A stretch of DNA of 64,000 nucleotides from Anabaena catenula FACHB-362 (GCF_014698735.1 NZ_JACJTQ010000009.1:1-64000), one strand, 5' to 3'. Positions 8,311 through 17,753 are shown, counted from the stretch's first letter. Numbers and translations: made by a program. The notes: a model not told the origin generated them from the letters alone.

Positions 8311-9597
8311 TTAATTTTTGGGTGGTGTGCGTCGTCGTTGGAGAAAATCAGGAATATCTAATGAAGGTTTCTCTTTAGGCTCAGGAATTGGGTTGGGTTG
8401 ATTAACAGTTGGTTGTGGTGTAGGTTTTCTAGTATTGGTTGGAGTTACTATTCTTGCATTAGCTACATTTTGTTGTGGTGCAACTTGGATTTCGCCTGTA
8501 AACCCAGTAGCAATGACAGTAATTCTGACTTCTCCTTGCAGTCTGTCATCAATTACTGCACCAAAAATAATATTAGCGTTGGGATCAACTACTTCATAGA
8601 TGGTTTCAGCCGCCGCATTCACTTCATGCAGGGTGAGGTCGCTGCCACCAGTGATGTTGAAGACAACTCCTCTAGCTCCTTCAATAGAACATTCTAACAA
8701 AGGTGAAGAAATTGCGGCGATCGCAGCTTCTCTAGCTCTAGATTTGCCAGAACTCACACCAATGCCCATCAATGCTGATCCTGCATCTGCCATAACTGCT
8801 CGCACATCAGCAAAGTCAACGTTGACTAACCCAGGAATCGTAATGATATCAGAAATACCTTGCACCCCTTGACGCAACACATCATCAGCATAGCGAAAAG
8901 CTTCTTGTACAGGCGTTTGTTCGGGAATAACCTCCAACAGCTTATTATTGGGGATAATTATCAAGGTATCTACCCGACTTTTCAATCCTTCAATGCCTTG
9001 CTCGGCTTGGCTGGTGCGTCGCCGTCCCTCGAACACAAATGGACGTGTCACTACACCGACAGTAAGAGCGCCCATTTCTTTAGCCACTTCTGCCACAATT
9101 GGCGCTGCACCCGTACCAGTTCCGCCGCCCATACCAGCGGTGATAAACACTAGGTCTGCACCTTCTAAAGCCGTAGCAATCTCATCACGAGATTCCTCTG
9201 CTGCCTTTTGACCAATAGCAGGATTACCCCCTGCACCTAAACCCCTTGTCAGTTTCTGTCCGATTTGCAACCGACTAGGAGCGCCAGCTAAGGTAAGAGC
9301 TTGAGCATCGGTGTTAATTGACCAAAATTCCACCCCTGAGACATCAGACTCTATCATGCGGTTAACAGCATTGCCACCGCCACCACCGACACCAATCACT
9401 TTAATGTTGGCGACTCGTCCGGGAACAATTTCACCAATGCGGCTATTTTCAGTAATTTTCTTACTATCGTGATTTTGTCCGTAGTTCAACCCAGAACTAT
9501 TAAAAGGATTGCTGGCGTTAACTGCTAGAGAGAAACCTGGCTGTCCGACAGATTGCGAATTTTTATAGGTAAGCTCTTGGTTATTATCGAGTGTCAT
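8311..9597 (-). CDS. ftsZ: Cell division protein FtsZ
   Basis: FtsZ is the tubulin-like GTPase that polymerises into the division ring at mid-cell. A variable N-terminal extension of about 63 residues, typical of cyanobacterial FtsZ, precedes the GTPase domain. Visible motifs are [13 protein letters not shown], the tubulin signature GGGTGTG, and the T7 loop [11 protein letters not shown]. The C-terminal linker is Pro/Gln/Asn-rich and ends in the conserved peptide [10 protein letters not shown], which binds membrane tethers such as FtsA/SepF/ZipN. It lies downstream of ftsQ but after a 1-kb gap, so it probably has its own promoters. Confidence 0.98.
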   Translation of the reverse strand: MTLDNNQELTYKNSQSVGQPGFSLAVNASNPFNSSGLNYGQNHDSKKITENSRIGEIVPGRVANIKVIGVGGGGGNAVNRMIESDVSGVEFWSINTDAQALTLAGAPSRLQIGQKLTRGLGAGGNPAIGQKAAEESRDEIATALEGADLVFITAGMGGGTGTGAAPIVAEVAKEMGALTVGVVTRPFVFEGRRRTSQAEQGIEGLKSRVDTLIIIPNNKLLEVIPEQTPVQEAFRYADDVLRQGVQGISDIITIPGLVNVDFADVRAVMADAGSALMGIGVSSGKSRAREAAIAAISSPLLECSIEGARGVVFNITGGSDLTLHEVNAAAETIYEVVDPNANIIFGAVIDDRLQGEVRITVIATGFTGEIQVAPQQNVANARIVTPTNTRKPTPQPTVNQPNPIPEPKEKPSLDIPDFLQRRRTPPKN

Positions 9598-10602
9598 TGG
9601 ATTTTTGAAAGGTAGATAAACGACTTTTTCCGGTGTTATTCACCTAAGAGTCAACTATAGTTTGACCATGCCCTAGATTGTGGCAGTGTTTTTTATTTTT
9701 CTCCACACGAACAAACCTAACCGGAGTGGACGTGCGATAATTTAGCTATAGGATAAGCTTTAAACATAGGCTATCGCACCACTAAATTTTAGAGAAGTAT
9801 ACTTACGTTGTTTGACAATTGGTCTATATAACTTGATCTAGACATTACTATTTTCAATGATATATTGCTGATCTGTCCTGGTATGCGTGTGGTATGTCCA
9901 ATATCCTTCCCCTATTTCTGCTAAAAGTTTTATTTTGTGAGCATTCCTACAACTTACTTGGATAATTTGCGTGTTTTTTCTTAAAAAATACTCTAAACTA
10001 TTGTATGATTTTAAACGATTTATTGAGTAAAATCCGTTCAAAAGTCACTCTGCTTAATTTTTGGAGTTGATTCCCCTAGAGAGTTTAAAGTAGTTCTTAT
10101 ACACCTTAGCAGAGTAAAAGCAACTCCACACTCCAAATTCTCACCAGACCATAAAACTTGTAAATATGGTTCACAAACAATTTTCTCTGCGTTGATCACA
10201 TGATCAATAGATTTTACAATCAGAGATAGTCGCAACTTTAGACACAAACATTGCTTGCTTCATCAGTAGCATTAATAAACCAGCATAACCAGATACACTC
10301 TGCTACTCAAGAGAAGTTACCGCGCAGAAAAATCTGAACTAATCATGTCACAGGAGCAACACATAAAAAGTTAGGGCGGTATTTCCCCCTTACCGCTTTT
10401 AATTTCGAGAATCCCGATGTTAAGCTAACAATTGAGTATCTGTTAATCTCAAACGAGTTTCTATAATTTATCCTGTCATTTTAATAAAACTTAATGCCAA
10501 TTTTCGTTTTGGTGGCGAAAACAGTATTATTGACTAATATCTTAATCACTAGAAAAGTTGTTTATTTACCAAGGCTTGCTGAATCAAACAGATCAAATGT
10601 TC
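9598..10602. other. Long ftsQ-ftsZ intergenic region
   Basis: About 1 kb of AT-rich DNA between the ftsQ stop and the ftsZ start, both on the minus strand. Two short minus-strand open frames (10247-10038 and 10041-9838) overlap by four bases. They have no recognisable protein features and unconvincing composition, so they are not annotated as genes. The region most likely carries ftsZ promoters and leader; heterocyst formers are known to regulate ftsZ during differentiation. No RNA gene recognised. Confidence 0.5.
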
Positions 10603-11505
10603 TTAGGGGTCTGGAGACTTAATATTGGTTTTTTGGTTCACTTGTACTGATGGAAAATCGGGATTTTTGAGATCAATATACTCGATTTGACCAGGACTAA
10701 ATTTTTTAGGTAAATGGCGCATTTGGACAAGTACCTTGATTTGTTCGGGTAACTGGTTACTAGGTACGCCGAGATGAACATTTCCTAGTTCTGTTTTCAA
10801 AATCAAATTAGTGGGATCTTGGTAATCAATTTCCGTGACTTTGACAGAACTTTGGCTGAGAGCTTGATACAGTTGAGTCCAGTAGGGGCGATATTGTTGC
10901 AGTGAGCCAATAACTTTGAGACTAGGTAGTTTTCCGGTGGGATTAAGTGAAGTGTATTTTTCTAAGGGCATCCAAACCCCATTAGCATCTATTAAGCCCA
11001 ATTTACCCTGTTTGTTGGCAGTATTGCTATTTAGTGGACAGTTCCGTGGCTGTTCTGAGGATGGAGGGTTACTGCTACAATCAATCGTTTTTTGCTGTTT
11101 GCTCGTTTGTGCTATTGCTACTGGTACTCGTTCTTGAATTTCGATAATTAACCCAGGAGGAAACAAACGCCGACTGACAGTGGCTTGGGCAATAGTTGGT
11201 TGTTGCTTCAAAGATTCTGCGATCGCATTTGGTTGTATTCGCCACAGAGACTGAGGATAGGATAACACCAACATTGAGCGAATCGTTCGCTCTGACAATA
11301 ATTGGTTACCTGATCTCATCACTATTTGTGCAGGAGCCTTTAGCATCCACATTGGTTGGATTGTTGCCCATAGCAATCCACCTGCCAGTCCACACACGGC
11401 GAAGGTTCGCCAAATAGCCTGAATAATTTTTATTTGCCGTTGCTGACGTAATTTCTTACGACGCTGGGCTAAATCCTTACGGGAAACTGAGAGTATACCA
11501 GCCAT
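10603..11505 (-). CDS. ftsQ: Cell division protein FtsQ (POTRA domain)
   Basis: FtsQ is a bitopic membrane protein of the divisome that links cytoplasmic and periplasmic division proteins. The 300-residue sequence has a basic cytoplasmic tail (RKDLAQRRKKLRQQRQIK) and one membrane segment (about residues 32-50, FAVCGLAGGLLWATI). A POTRA domain follows (about residues 56-125, GNQLLSERTIRSMLVL...ATVSRRLFPPGLIIEIQERVPVAIA), then a beta domain ending YIDLKNPDFPSVQ. The POTRA-proximal insert SSNPPSSEQPRNCP is Ser/Pro-rich. Start ATG 11505 has an AGGGG ribosome site just upstream. It precedes ftsZ as in other cyanobacteria. Confidence 0.93.
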   Translation of the reverse strand: MAGILSVSRKDLAQRRKKLRQQRQIKIIQAIWRTFAVCGLAGGLLWATIQPMWMLKAPAQIVMRSGNQLLSERTIRSMLVLSYPQSLWRIQPNAIAESLKQQPTIAQATVSRRLFPPGLIIEIQERVPVAIAQTSKQQKTIDCSSNPPSSEQPRNCPLNSNTANKQGKLGLIDANGVWMPLEKYTSLNPTGKLPSLKVIGSLQQYRPYWTQLYQALSQSSVKVTEIDYQDPTNLILKTELGNVHLGVPSNQLPEQIKVLVQMRHLPKKFSPGQIEYIDLKNPDFPSVQVNQKTNIKSPDP

Positions 11506-11748
11506 TCCAACCCCTTTTTGGTTTCAGTCTAATTCATTAGTTACGCTCTTGTGATCAATTAATTTATCAGAAAGATGCCTAAAAACCCTTGAGGATATGT
11601 CAGGCTTAGGTGATCATCTTCAGCCCACTAGAAAAGAACTATAAAAGATAACTATGTCAAGAAAATGGTATCAACCTCAAGTACTAACTTGAGAGTTGAT
11701 TGCAGAGTTATAAATTTAGGAATTTAAAACTCAAAATTGCTGCCTATA

Positions 11749-12114
11749 TTACCATTCCAAGGAGTCCTCACTGAGGAAAACATCATAAGTGCTTTTGGGC
11801 GCAGTATTTTCTGGACTAGCTGCTGCTGGCAAATTCACTAAAAAGGCTTTTAGTTGCATCCGTTCTATATAAGGCCAACCACCCTCAGCCTGAATATCTT
11901 TGAGCAGAGAGTAGAGTCTCTGACGGTTATCAGGTAGACTATCTTGAAAAATTCCATCACGAATCTCTCTATGTAATTTCTCTAACTGTCGCAGCAAAGC
12001 CAACAGAGCTATGACATCGCCTTGACAGGTTTGTGCAGCATCCTCTACCGCTGTAGCAATTACTTGTAGCTGATCAGAAATTTTTTCTAATTCAGAATTT
12101 TTATCATTATTCAT
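11749..12114 (-). CDS. Conserved small cyanobacterial protein next to ftsQ
   Basis: A protein of about 121 residues, predicted helical, with no domain I recognise. It starts MNNDKNSELEKISDQ, has a central helical region (VIALLALLRQLEKLHREIRDGIF), and ends acidic (FLSEDSLEW). The ATG at 12114 is preferred over an upstream in-frame start at 12147 because GGAGAG lies eight bases before it. Position between psbO and ftsQ is the same as I recall in Anabaena relatives, suggesting a conserved gene of unknown role. No signal peptide or membrane segment. Confidence 0.75.
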   Translation of the reverse strand: MNNDKNSELEKISDQLQVIATAVEDAAQTCQGDVIALLALLRQLEKLHREIRDGIFQDSLPDNRQRLYSLLKDIQAEGGWPYIERMQLKAFLVNLPAAASPENTAPKSTYDVFLSEDSLEW

Positions 12115-12770
12115 GTAAATCTCTCCGTGCATACAAGGTAAACTCAAATTTACCGAAGATTTTAGATTTTTAATTGTTTCTAGAGGTTTTTAGCTCTGCT
12201 TGTCAGCGTTAGACATTGCTTTGTCAAGCGCTTGATTCAGATTAAGCTAAAGCCCAATCTAGATGAGAAAGGTAATTACCATGCCTGCGGCTCAGGGAAT
12301 TGCGATCGCTTCTAAAACAGAGGAGGGAAGTGTCAGACAACCTTTAGTGGCGCTAAATGAAATCAATAAGTTCTTATTTCCCACTGGAGAGCTTTGATTT
12401 TGAGTTTAAAAAATCGTATGATCTGGCTGATTTCCCCCATCCAAACAATAGGACAAGCTGTATGTATTAATAATACATACATATTACAAAAACTTGGGTA
12501 ACACTGCTTTTGCCACAAGTAAAAGCAAAACTAGCCTGATGCTCGTAAAAGTAGGCGCTTCAGTCCGCTGTATTTCTTGAGCGTCGGCCATGGGAACCCC
12601 AGAATCCTATCGCTACAAAGAACTTCAGGTTATCCAGAAATTTAAAAGAATCATGTAGCTTGCTGCCGCGCAGCGGCACTCCTGAACTCCTGATAGCGTA
12701 GCGTTAGCCATACTCCTGTATTCTTTTTGTAGACAACTTTAGATATTAATTTTTGACATTGAGGTTGACC
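12115..12770. other. Intergenic region upstream of psbO
   Basis: Divergent region of 656 bases. It contains a HIP1-like GCGATCGCT near 12302. Two repeat-like stretches rich in GTAGCG/GCGTTAGCC (12575-12600, 12662-12720) are of the kind dispersed in Nostoc genomes. The psbO promoter must lie in its 3' end but no convincing -35/-10 pair was found. Confidence 0.4.
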
Positions 12771-13604
12771 ATGAGGTATCGCGCTTTAATTGTGGCTTTC
12801 TTGGCTTTATGTTTAGGGCTAATCACTGCTTGTAGTGATGCTCCTGCTTCGAGTGGTAAAGATCTACTTACCTACGAACAAATTCGAGGTACTGGCTTGG
12901 CTAACAAGTGTCCTCAACTGACGGAAACAAGCCGTGGTTCCATTGCGCTTGATTCCAGCCAGTCCTACTCCATCAAAGAACTTTGCTTAGAACCAACCAA
13001 TTTCTTTGTCAAAGAAGAACCTGCTAACAAACGCCTAGAGGCAGAATTCGTTCCCGGTCGCTTATTGACTAGGTACACATCTACCATTGACCAAGTACAA
13101 GGCAACCTAAAAATCAATTCCGACAATAGCTTGACCTTTGTAGAAGCAGACGGTCTGGATTTCCAAGCCATCACTGTTAAACTTCCTGGTGGTGAACTAG
13201 TTCCCTTCCTGTTTACCATCAAAAATTTGGTTGCTCAAACACAACCTAATTCAACCAGTATCAACACCTCTACGGACTTTGAAGGCTCTTTTAAAGTTCC
13301 TTCCTATCGTGGTGCTGCTTTCCTAGATCCTAAAGGTCGTGGTGTGGTTTCTGGTTACGATAATGCGGTAGCTCTGCCTGCTCAAGCAGATGATGAAGAT
13401 TTAACTCGCACTAATGTCAAACGTGCAGAAATCCTGAGCGGCAAAATTTCTTTACGAGTAGCTAAAGTAGATAGCGCTAGTGGTGAAATAGCTGGTACGT
13501 TCGAGAGTGAACAGCCATCTGATACAGATTTAGGTGCTGGTGAACCTAAAGAAGTTAAGATTCGCGGTTTATTCTACGGTCGGGTTGAAGGTAATCGCGT
13601 CTAA
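12771..13604 (+). CDS. psbO: Photosystem II manganese-stabilising protein PsbO, with lipobox-like signal
   Basis: PsbO is the 33-kDa extrinsic lumenal protein that stabilises the Mn4CaO5 cluster of photosystem II. The mature part has family landmarks LTYEQIRGTGLANKCP, LCLEPTNFFVKEE, FVPGRLLTRYT and VKIRGLFYGRVE. The cysteine pair KCP...LCLEP forms the known disulfide. The start is ATG 12771 with GAGGTTGACC directly upstream, rather than an in-frame start at 12753. The export signal ends LITACSDAP, which fits a lipoprotein box (Cys at about residue 22). A lipid-anchored form is therefore possible, unlike the AFA-type signal I recall for Synechocystis. Followed by a strong terminator. Confidence 0.97.
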   Translation: MRYRALIVAFLALCLGLITACSDAPASSGKDLLTYEQIRGTGLANKCPQLTETSRGSIALDSSQSYSIKELCLEPTNFFVKEEPANKRLEAEFVPGRLLTRYTSTIDQVQGNLKINSDNSLTFVEADGLDFQAITVKLPGGELVPFLFTIKNLVAQTQPNSTSINTSTDFEGSFKVPSYRGAAFLDPKGRGVVSGYDNAVALPAQADDEDLTRTNVKRAEILSGKISLRVAKVDSASGEIAGTFESEQPSDTDLGAGEPKEVKIRGLFYGRVEGNRV

Positions 13605-13684
13605 ATCTTCTTGTTGATAAGAGTTCGATCCTGCGGGATATCGGTTTTTGCGGTATTGTCCTACCGACGTAAATGTATTAGTTG

Positions 13685-13725
13685 AACCAGATGCTCTCTT
13701 TTTGAAGGGGGCATCTGGTTTTTTT
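13685..13725 (+). terminator. Rho-independent terminator of psbO
   Basis: AACCAGATGC (13685-13694) pairs with GCATCTGGTT (13711-13720), a perfect 10-bp stem, followed by a run of T to 13725. A textbook intrinsic terminator about 80 bases after the psbO stop. Confidence 0.9.
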
Positions 13726-14246
13726 AAGGAGGTTGGAAACACCTGCTCTGATGCCAAGCTTTTTTATTGTTTCAGTGAATAGACGCAAATTACATTTTTA
13801 TTTCAAGATTCTATGAATCTAAACATGTTAAATACGCATTATCACTAAGGGAAACTTTTACAAATCTCAAACAATCCAGAATATTCTCACCGGATACTTA
13901 TAAGTAAATCTCATATTGGATTTGTTAAATTAAGTACGATCTCCGTTTGACATTGGAGAAGTAATTGTATATTTTGATTCTATGGTAATTATTTTATAAG
14001 CTACAAAGCATACCAGACTCAGTTTGATAAAAAACAAACATAAATTTCGCTAAAAATCACGGTGGACTCTGAACCTACGGATGAAATGCTTTTTAGCAAA
14101 AACTTCTCTCTGTTATCGGGTTCTGTGGGTTCTGCACAAACGGTATGGATCTGGTTATCGTGCCATAGATTCCCTCGTACCGGGCATCAGAGCGAGATTT
14201 AAAAGAGACTACTCAACTCAATTATTTGCTTAATACCCAATGTGCC
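13726..14246. other. Intergenic region psbO / sigF
   Basis: About 520 bases upstream of the sigma factor gene. AT-rich first half, then a stretch near 14120-14200 with partial self-complementarity (GGTATGGATC...CGTACCGGG). No gene, RNA or clear promoter identified. Confidence 0.4.
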
Positions 14247-15023
14247 ATGCATACTACCGCCACAAACGAACTAAAACATGAGATTTCGCAGTTATTGCGA
14301 GAGTATGAGCAAAATCCCTCAGAACGGCTTCGCAATCAACTGGTGAAACTAAATTTTGGACTAGTGAGAAAAGAAGCTCACTACTGGATCAATCAATGCC
14401 ATGAAAGCTATGACGATTTGCTCCAGGTAGGCTGCTTAGGTTTAATCAGGGCTATTGAAAGATTTGAACTTTCTAAAGGACACGCCTTTAGTTCTTATGC
14501 AATGCCATATATTCGCGGGGAAATTCAACACTATTTGAGAGATAAGGGTGTGACTATGCGAATACCCCGACGGTGGTTGGCACTACAACAGCAAGCGATT
14601 GGAGTTTCCCGTTCTTTACGCGAAAAATATAACCGCCAACCAACTGATTCAGAAATAGCCGCAGCACTAGAAATTTCTCTGAGTGAATGGCAAGAGATTA
14701 AATTAGCATGGGTCAATCGCTCTCCTCTAAGTTTGGATGTACCAATACAAGACGGTGAAGAAGGGGCTACTTCTTTGGGTGAATTGGTTCCTGATCCTCA
14801 TTACCGCAGCTTTCAACTAGCCCAAGAAGACCAAATGCGTCTGCAACAAGCATTAGTCCAGCTAGAGAACCGCACCCGCGAAGTTTTAGAGTGCGTATTT
14901 TTGCAGGATTTGACACAGAAGCAAGTGGCAGAGCATTTAGGTATTAGCGTGGTTACTGTGTCTCGTAGAGTCAAAAAAGGGCTGGATTTATTGAAAAATC
15001 TGATGGGTGCAGCAGAAGATTAA
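14247..15023 (+). CDS. sigF: Group 3 RNA polymerase sigma factor (SigF type)
   Basis: An alternative sigma factor of about 258 residues of the SigB/F/G (group 3) type. Region 2 is visible as EAHYWINQCHESYDDLLQVGCLGLIRAIERFE...FSSYAMPYIRGEI. Region 3 is IPRRWLALQQQA...QPTDSEIAAALE, and region 4 ends with the helix-turn-helix LTQKQVAEHLGISVVTVSRR. SigF in cyanobacteria is linked to pili, motility and surface polysaccharide genes. ATG 14247 is preferred over TTG 14226. The location immediately after psbO is conserved with Anabaena sp. PCC 7120 as I recall, supporting the symbol. Confidence 0.9.
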   Translation: MHTTATNELKHEISQLLREYEQNPSERLRNQLVKLNFGLVRKEAHYWINQCHESYDDLLQVGCLGLIRAIERFELSKGHAFSSYAMPYIRGEIQHYLRDKGVTMRIPRRWLALQQQAIGVSRSLREKYNRQPTDSEIAAALEISLSEWQEIKLAWVNRSPLSLDVPIQDGEEGATSLGELVPDPHYRSFQLAQEDQMRLQQALVQLENRTREVLECVFLQDLTQKQVAEHLGISVVTVSRRVKKGLDLLKNLMGAAED

Positions 15024-15315
15024 CAAATCAAAATTCAAATCAAAATTTCAATCAAATTTAAGCTTTTTCGCGCCAGCTTCAGATAGTGAAGAGGGTTGTG
15101 GGTACTGGTTCGGTAAAGGATACATTCGGGCATTCAAACTCTTTAATTTCCGATCAACAGGCTCAAACTGTAGTTATGCGGGACTGACAGTGTTAAAAAC
15201 AACCCTAAAAGTGTAAAAATGTAGGCTATAAAGGAAACAGTCTTCGCCTTTAATACCAATTTCGGGCGTGCTAATTTCCTCAAGTAAACCTTCCTATAGC
15301 TTTCGAGAACGGCTA

Positions 15316-16185
15316 ATGGGTATAAAATCACAAATTACAGCTACAGCTATTTTCATGTTGGCGATCGCTGGATGTAGTTCAGGAGACACACCACAAGCTA
15401 CTAATACTCCCAGCCCTGTGCCTACTCCCCAAGTTGAAGCCCAGAAACCACCAACAAATCCCACTTTTCCAAATCCTGTAGTGCCTTCTGGTGCTGTCCG
15501 ACCTGTGGCTTTAAGTAATGGTGGCATCATTCAATCTACTAATGGCGATTTACAACCGGGTCTGATACCAAAAGGACGACCAGATCCCTTTGCCGAAATT
15601 GTTAAGCCGACAGTTTCCCAAATACCCGGCGATGGCAGCACAAAACTAGAAGTTCCAAAAATACCTCGTCTGCCAACTACATTCAACAATCCACAACAGA
15701 CGTTAACAGCACAAAATAGAACCCCCAGAACACCAACAAATTCAGCGTTGGTAAAAAAAGGCAATCTTAATCCAAAAGTGACTGCCACTCTACCTAAGCC
15801 CAAACCTCAACTAAATTCACCGCTGCCTAAGGTTTTACCTCAAATTGTCGCCAACCAACCCATAAAGCCTGTATTACCACCACAACCACAACCTGAAGCG
15901 GCCAAAGCAGTTTTGGTGAGTGGTGTAGTTTTAATTGGGAGACAACCCCAGGCAATTATCAAAGTACCTGAGGAAAAAACTAGTCGCTATGTACAAGCGG
16001 GGCAACTATTAGGTAATGGTGTTTTGATTAAACGGATTGAAATGAACCGAGGTTCTAACCCTATTGTAATTTTGGAACAATACGGTATTGAAGTAGGCAA
16101 AGCAGTAGGTGAAAAACCTGTCAACTCTCAGCCCTCAACGACTGCTTCCGCTGGCAATCCTATTTCGATGGTAACACCGCTTTAG
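15316..16185 (+). CDS. Proline-rich lipoprotein, function unknown
   Basis: A protein of about 289 residues starting MGIKSQITATAIF. The lipoprotein signal ends LAIAGCSS (Cys near residue 20), so it is probably anchored to a membrane facing the periplasm or lumen. Residues about 25-200 are low-complexity, rich in Pro, Thr and Asn (PSPVPTPQ, LPKPKPQL, PPQPQPE). The last third is a compact beta-rich domain (VLVSGVVLIGRQPQAIIKV...ILEQYGIEVGKAV) that loosely recalls PilP-type domains; that resemblance is tentative. ATG 15316 is chosen over 15268 because it places the signal at the N terminus. Same strand as sigF. Confidence 0.8.
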   Translation: MGIKSQITATAIFMLAIAGCSSGDTPQATNTPSPVPTPQVEAQKPPTNPTFPNPVVPSGAVRPVALSNGGIIQSTNGDLQPGLIPKGRPDPFAEIVKPTVSQIPGDGSTKLEVPKIPRLPTTFNNPQQTLTAQNRTPRTPTNSALVKKGNLNPKVTATLPKPKPQLNSPLPKVLPQIVANQPIKPVLPPQPQPEAAKAVLVSGVVLIGRQPQAIIKVPEEKTSRYVQAGQLLGNGVLIKRIEMNRGSNPIVILEQYGIEVGKAVGEKPVNSQPSTTASAGNPISMVTPL

Positions 16186-16329
16186 AATTTTGTTATACTC
16201 TCAAACCTAACAGTGATTTGAAGGCAACTATCAATCGTTTAGATCTAGTTTGGGAGTGTCTAGAACGGGTTCACAAACAACAGAAAATAAAGTTTAATGA
16301 CCGGAGATTTCCGGTTTTATATTAGTTGT

Positions 16330-16578
16330 ATGGAGCAGATTAAAGAAAAAGTTGAATTCCCGAATTTACCTTTGGCTGTATATCGAGAGATAGCGGCTCA
16401 TTTGCGTCAAGTGCAAGGAATAGAGGTGGATTTAATTTCCCAGACTTCTTCGCAGTTTGATTATAGTCAAAGTCAAGTTGATGGTTTGCAGATTTCCTGG
16501 ACAGCAAATGCTAAGGGAGAAAGCCGACAGAGAGTCAAACAAATTTTGGCTTACTATCAAAATCGGTATGGTGTTTGA
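16330..16578 (+). CDS. Small conserved hypothetical protein
   Basis: An 82-residue protein (MEQIKEKVEFPNLPLAVYREI...) without signal or membrane segment. It alternates helix and strand, with the C-terminal helix ESRQRVKQILAYYQNRYG. It looks like a compact cytoplasmic alpha/beta domain, but I do not recognise the family. The ATG at 16330 is chosen over an earlier non-ATG opening at 16297. A good terminator follows 36 bases after the stop, supporting a real transcription unit with the upstream lipoprotein. Confidence 0.7.
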   Translation: MEQIKEKVEFPNLPLAVYREIAAHLRQVQGIEVDLISQTSSQFDYSQSQVDGLQISWTANAKGESRQRVKQILAYYQNRYGV

Positions 16579-16614
16579 TTTTTTCAGCTTTTTGTGAAAT
16601 TTAATTTCAGTTTC

Positions 16615-16637
16615 AACCCTAGTTTAGGGTTTTTTTG
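16615..16637 (+). terminator. Intrinsic terminator
   Basis: AACCCTA (16615-16621), loop GTT, TAGGGTT, then seven T. Short stem but classic layout, downstream of the small gene ending at 16578. Confidence 0.8.
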
Positions 16638-16688
16638 TGCCTAATAGAAGTTGTAAGTTGCTGGTGTTGAGGTTGGAGATATTTTTTC

Positions 16689-16717
16689 TCACGCAGAGGC
16701 GCAGAGACGCAAAGGAA
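16689..16717. repeat. Dispersed CTCACGCAGAGGCGCAGAG-type repeat
   Basis: A short repeat of the form CTCACGCAGAG(G/A)CGCAGAGACGC. Related copies occur at 17411-17443 and (degenerate) 18722-18763, and in inverse orientation at 21708-21733. The copies bracket and punctuate the accessory island. Confidence 0.7.
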
Positions 16718-16757
16718 GAGCTAAAAAAAGACTTTTGCAATGTCACCTAATCATCTT

Positions 16758-17339
16758 TTATTTACTCAAATTTGTAGGAAAAGTAACGTCTTCATAAACA
16801 TCAGTTAGAGGACAAGAAAAATTCACACTGTTTAATTCTAATTCTTGATTTCCTTTAGAACTATAAAGTTCCCATCTTCCTTCAGGATTACGCCGAAAAC
16901 AATCAATTCGTTGACGATTTTGACTAACTAAGACATATTCTTGTAAAGTGTCTAATTCTTGATAATCACTAAATTTATCACCTCTATCTAAGGCTTCTGT
17001 AGAAGGTGATAAAACTTCAATGATTAAACTCGGATATCGTTTAAAATATTCAAATTGTGTATCTCTTGAATCGCAAGTTACCATAATATCAGGATAATAG
17101 AAAATATCTAGAGATTCAATTCTCGCTTTCATATCAGCGACGTAAAGACGGCATCCTGTACGACGAATATGATTTCTTAAAAGGGCGACTAAGTTAGCGG
17201 TAATTGTCACATGGGCATCACTAGCACCAGCCATTGCGTAAATTTGCCCTTGGATATATTCATGTTTAATAGGGCTGGATTTTTCGGCTTCTAAATATTC
17301 TTCTTGGGAAAAATAGGGGTGAAATTGGCTAAGAGTCAT
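16758..17339 (-). CDS. Uma2-family (DUF820) restriction-endonuclease-like protein
   Basis: A 193-residue member of the Uma2/DUF820 family, very abundant in cyanobacteria and carrying a PD-(D/E)XK nuclease fold. It has the family N terminus (FSQEEYLEAEKSSPIKHEYIQGQIYAMAGAS). The catalytic-like core has IFYYPDIMVTCDSRD (the PD) and LIIEVLSPSTEALDRGDKF (the E-V in place of ExK), then LQEYVLVSQNRQRID. The biological role of the family is not settled; many copies sit in mobile regions. Its upstream region is a near duplicate of the leader and first codons of the phd gene at 18669. Confidence 0.88.
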   Translation of the reverse strand: MTLSQFHPYFSQEEYLEAEKSSPIKHEYIQGQIYAMAGASDAHVTITANLVALLRNHIRRTGCRLYVADMKARIESLDIFYYPDIMVTCDSRDTQFEYFKRYPSLIIEVLSPSTEALDRGDKFSDYQELDTLQEYVLVSQNRQRIDCFRRNPEGRWELYSSKGNQELELNSVNFSCPLTDVYEDVTFPTNLSK

Positions 17340-17345
17340 ATATTT

Positions 17346-17443
17346 TTATGGTTAACATGAGATGATTGTTTAGGAATGTTTCTAGTATAGCAATTATTAA
17401 TATTTGTTATCTCACGCAGAGACGCAGAGAACGCAGAGGAAGA
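17346..17443. repeat. Direct repeat copy A (phd-leader duplicate)
   Basis: This stretch is nearly identical over its first 58 bases to 18657-18714 and stays recognisably similar for about 40 more. It includes, on the minus strand, the ATGTTAACCATA start of the Phd antitoxin gene and its upstream AT-rich promoter-like sequence. Here the frame ends after nine codons and the Uma2 gene begins within it. Confidence 0.85.
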
Positions 17444-17486
17444 GAAGTGTTATAAAATATATATGGGCTAAATAGCAGAATAAATC

Positions 17487-17753
17487 ATGAATATCCAAAT
17501 TCAACCTGAATTAGAGCAAATTATTCAAGCACAAATTGCAACGGGTAGATATACAAATCCTAAAAATGTGATTAGTAAGGCTTTGAAGTTGCTTTTGGAG
17601 TGGGATAAGGGTTATCAGAATTGGGTGGAAGAAACACGGGAAAAGGTTGATATTGCTATTGAACAATTGGATAGAGGGTAAGGTATTGATAGGGATGTTG
17701 TGATTTCACAATTGCGGGATAAGTTGCGTCAAGCGAGAGAGATACAAGGATGA
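17487..17753 (+). pseudogene. ParD-like antitoxin gene interrupted by an in-frame stop
   Basis: The frame starts MNIQIQPELEQIIQAQIATGRYTNPKNVIS, a ParD/CopG-type ribbon-helix-helix antitoxin. It reaches a TAA at 17679 after 64 residues (EQLDRG). The same frame then continues through GIDRDVVISQLRDKLRQARE to TGA at 17751-17753. ParD antitoxins usually read ...RGEGID... here, so a single GAA-to-TAA change would explain the break. The truncated protein retains the DNA-binding part but lacks the toxin-binding tail. No parE follows, so this appears to be a decayed orphan antitoxin. Confidence 0.8.

Noticed and set aside
9838-10247. Two minus-strand open frames of 67 and 69 codons overlapping by four bases in the ftsQ-ftsZ gap
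   Set aside because: The overlap looks operon-like, but neither has a ribosome site, domain or convincing composition; chance frames in AT-rich DNA are more likely.
15007-15216. 69-codon frame between sigF and the lipoprotein gene
   Set aside because: Overlaps the sigF end in another frame and has no recognisable features.
16758-17339. Uma2 gene considered as a complete restriction-modification system
   Set aside because: No methyltransferase or specificity gene is nearby; Uma2 copies are usually solitary in cyanobacteria.
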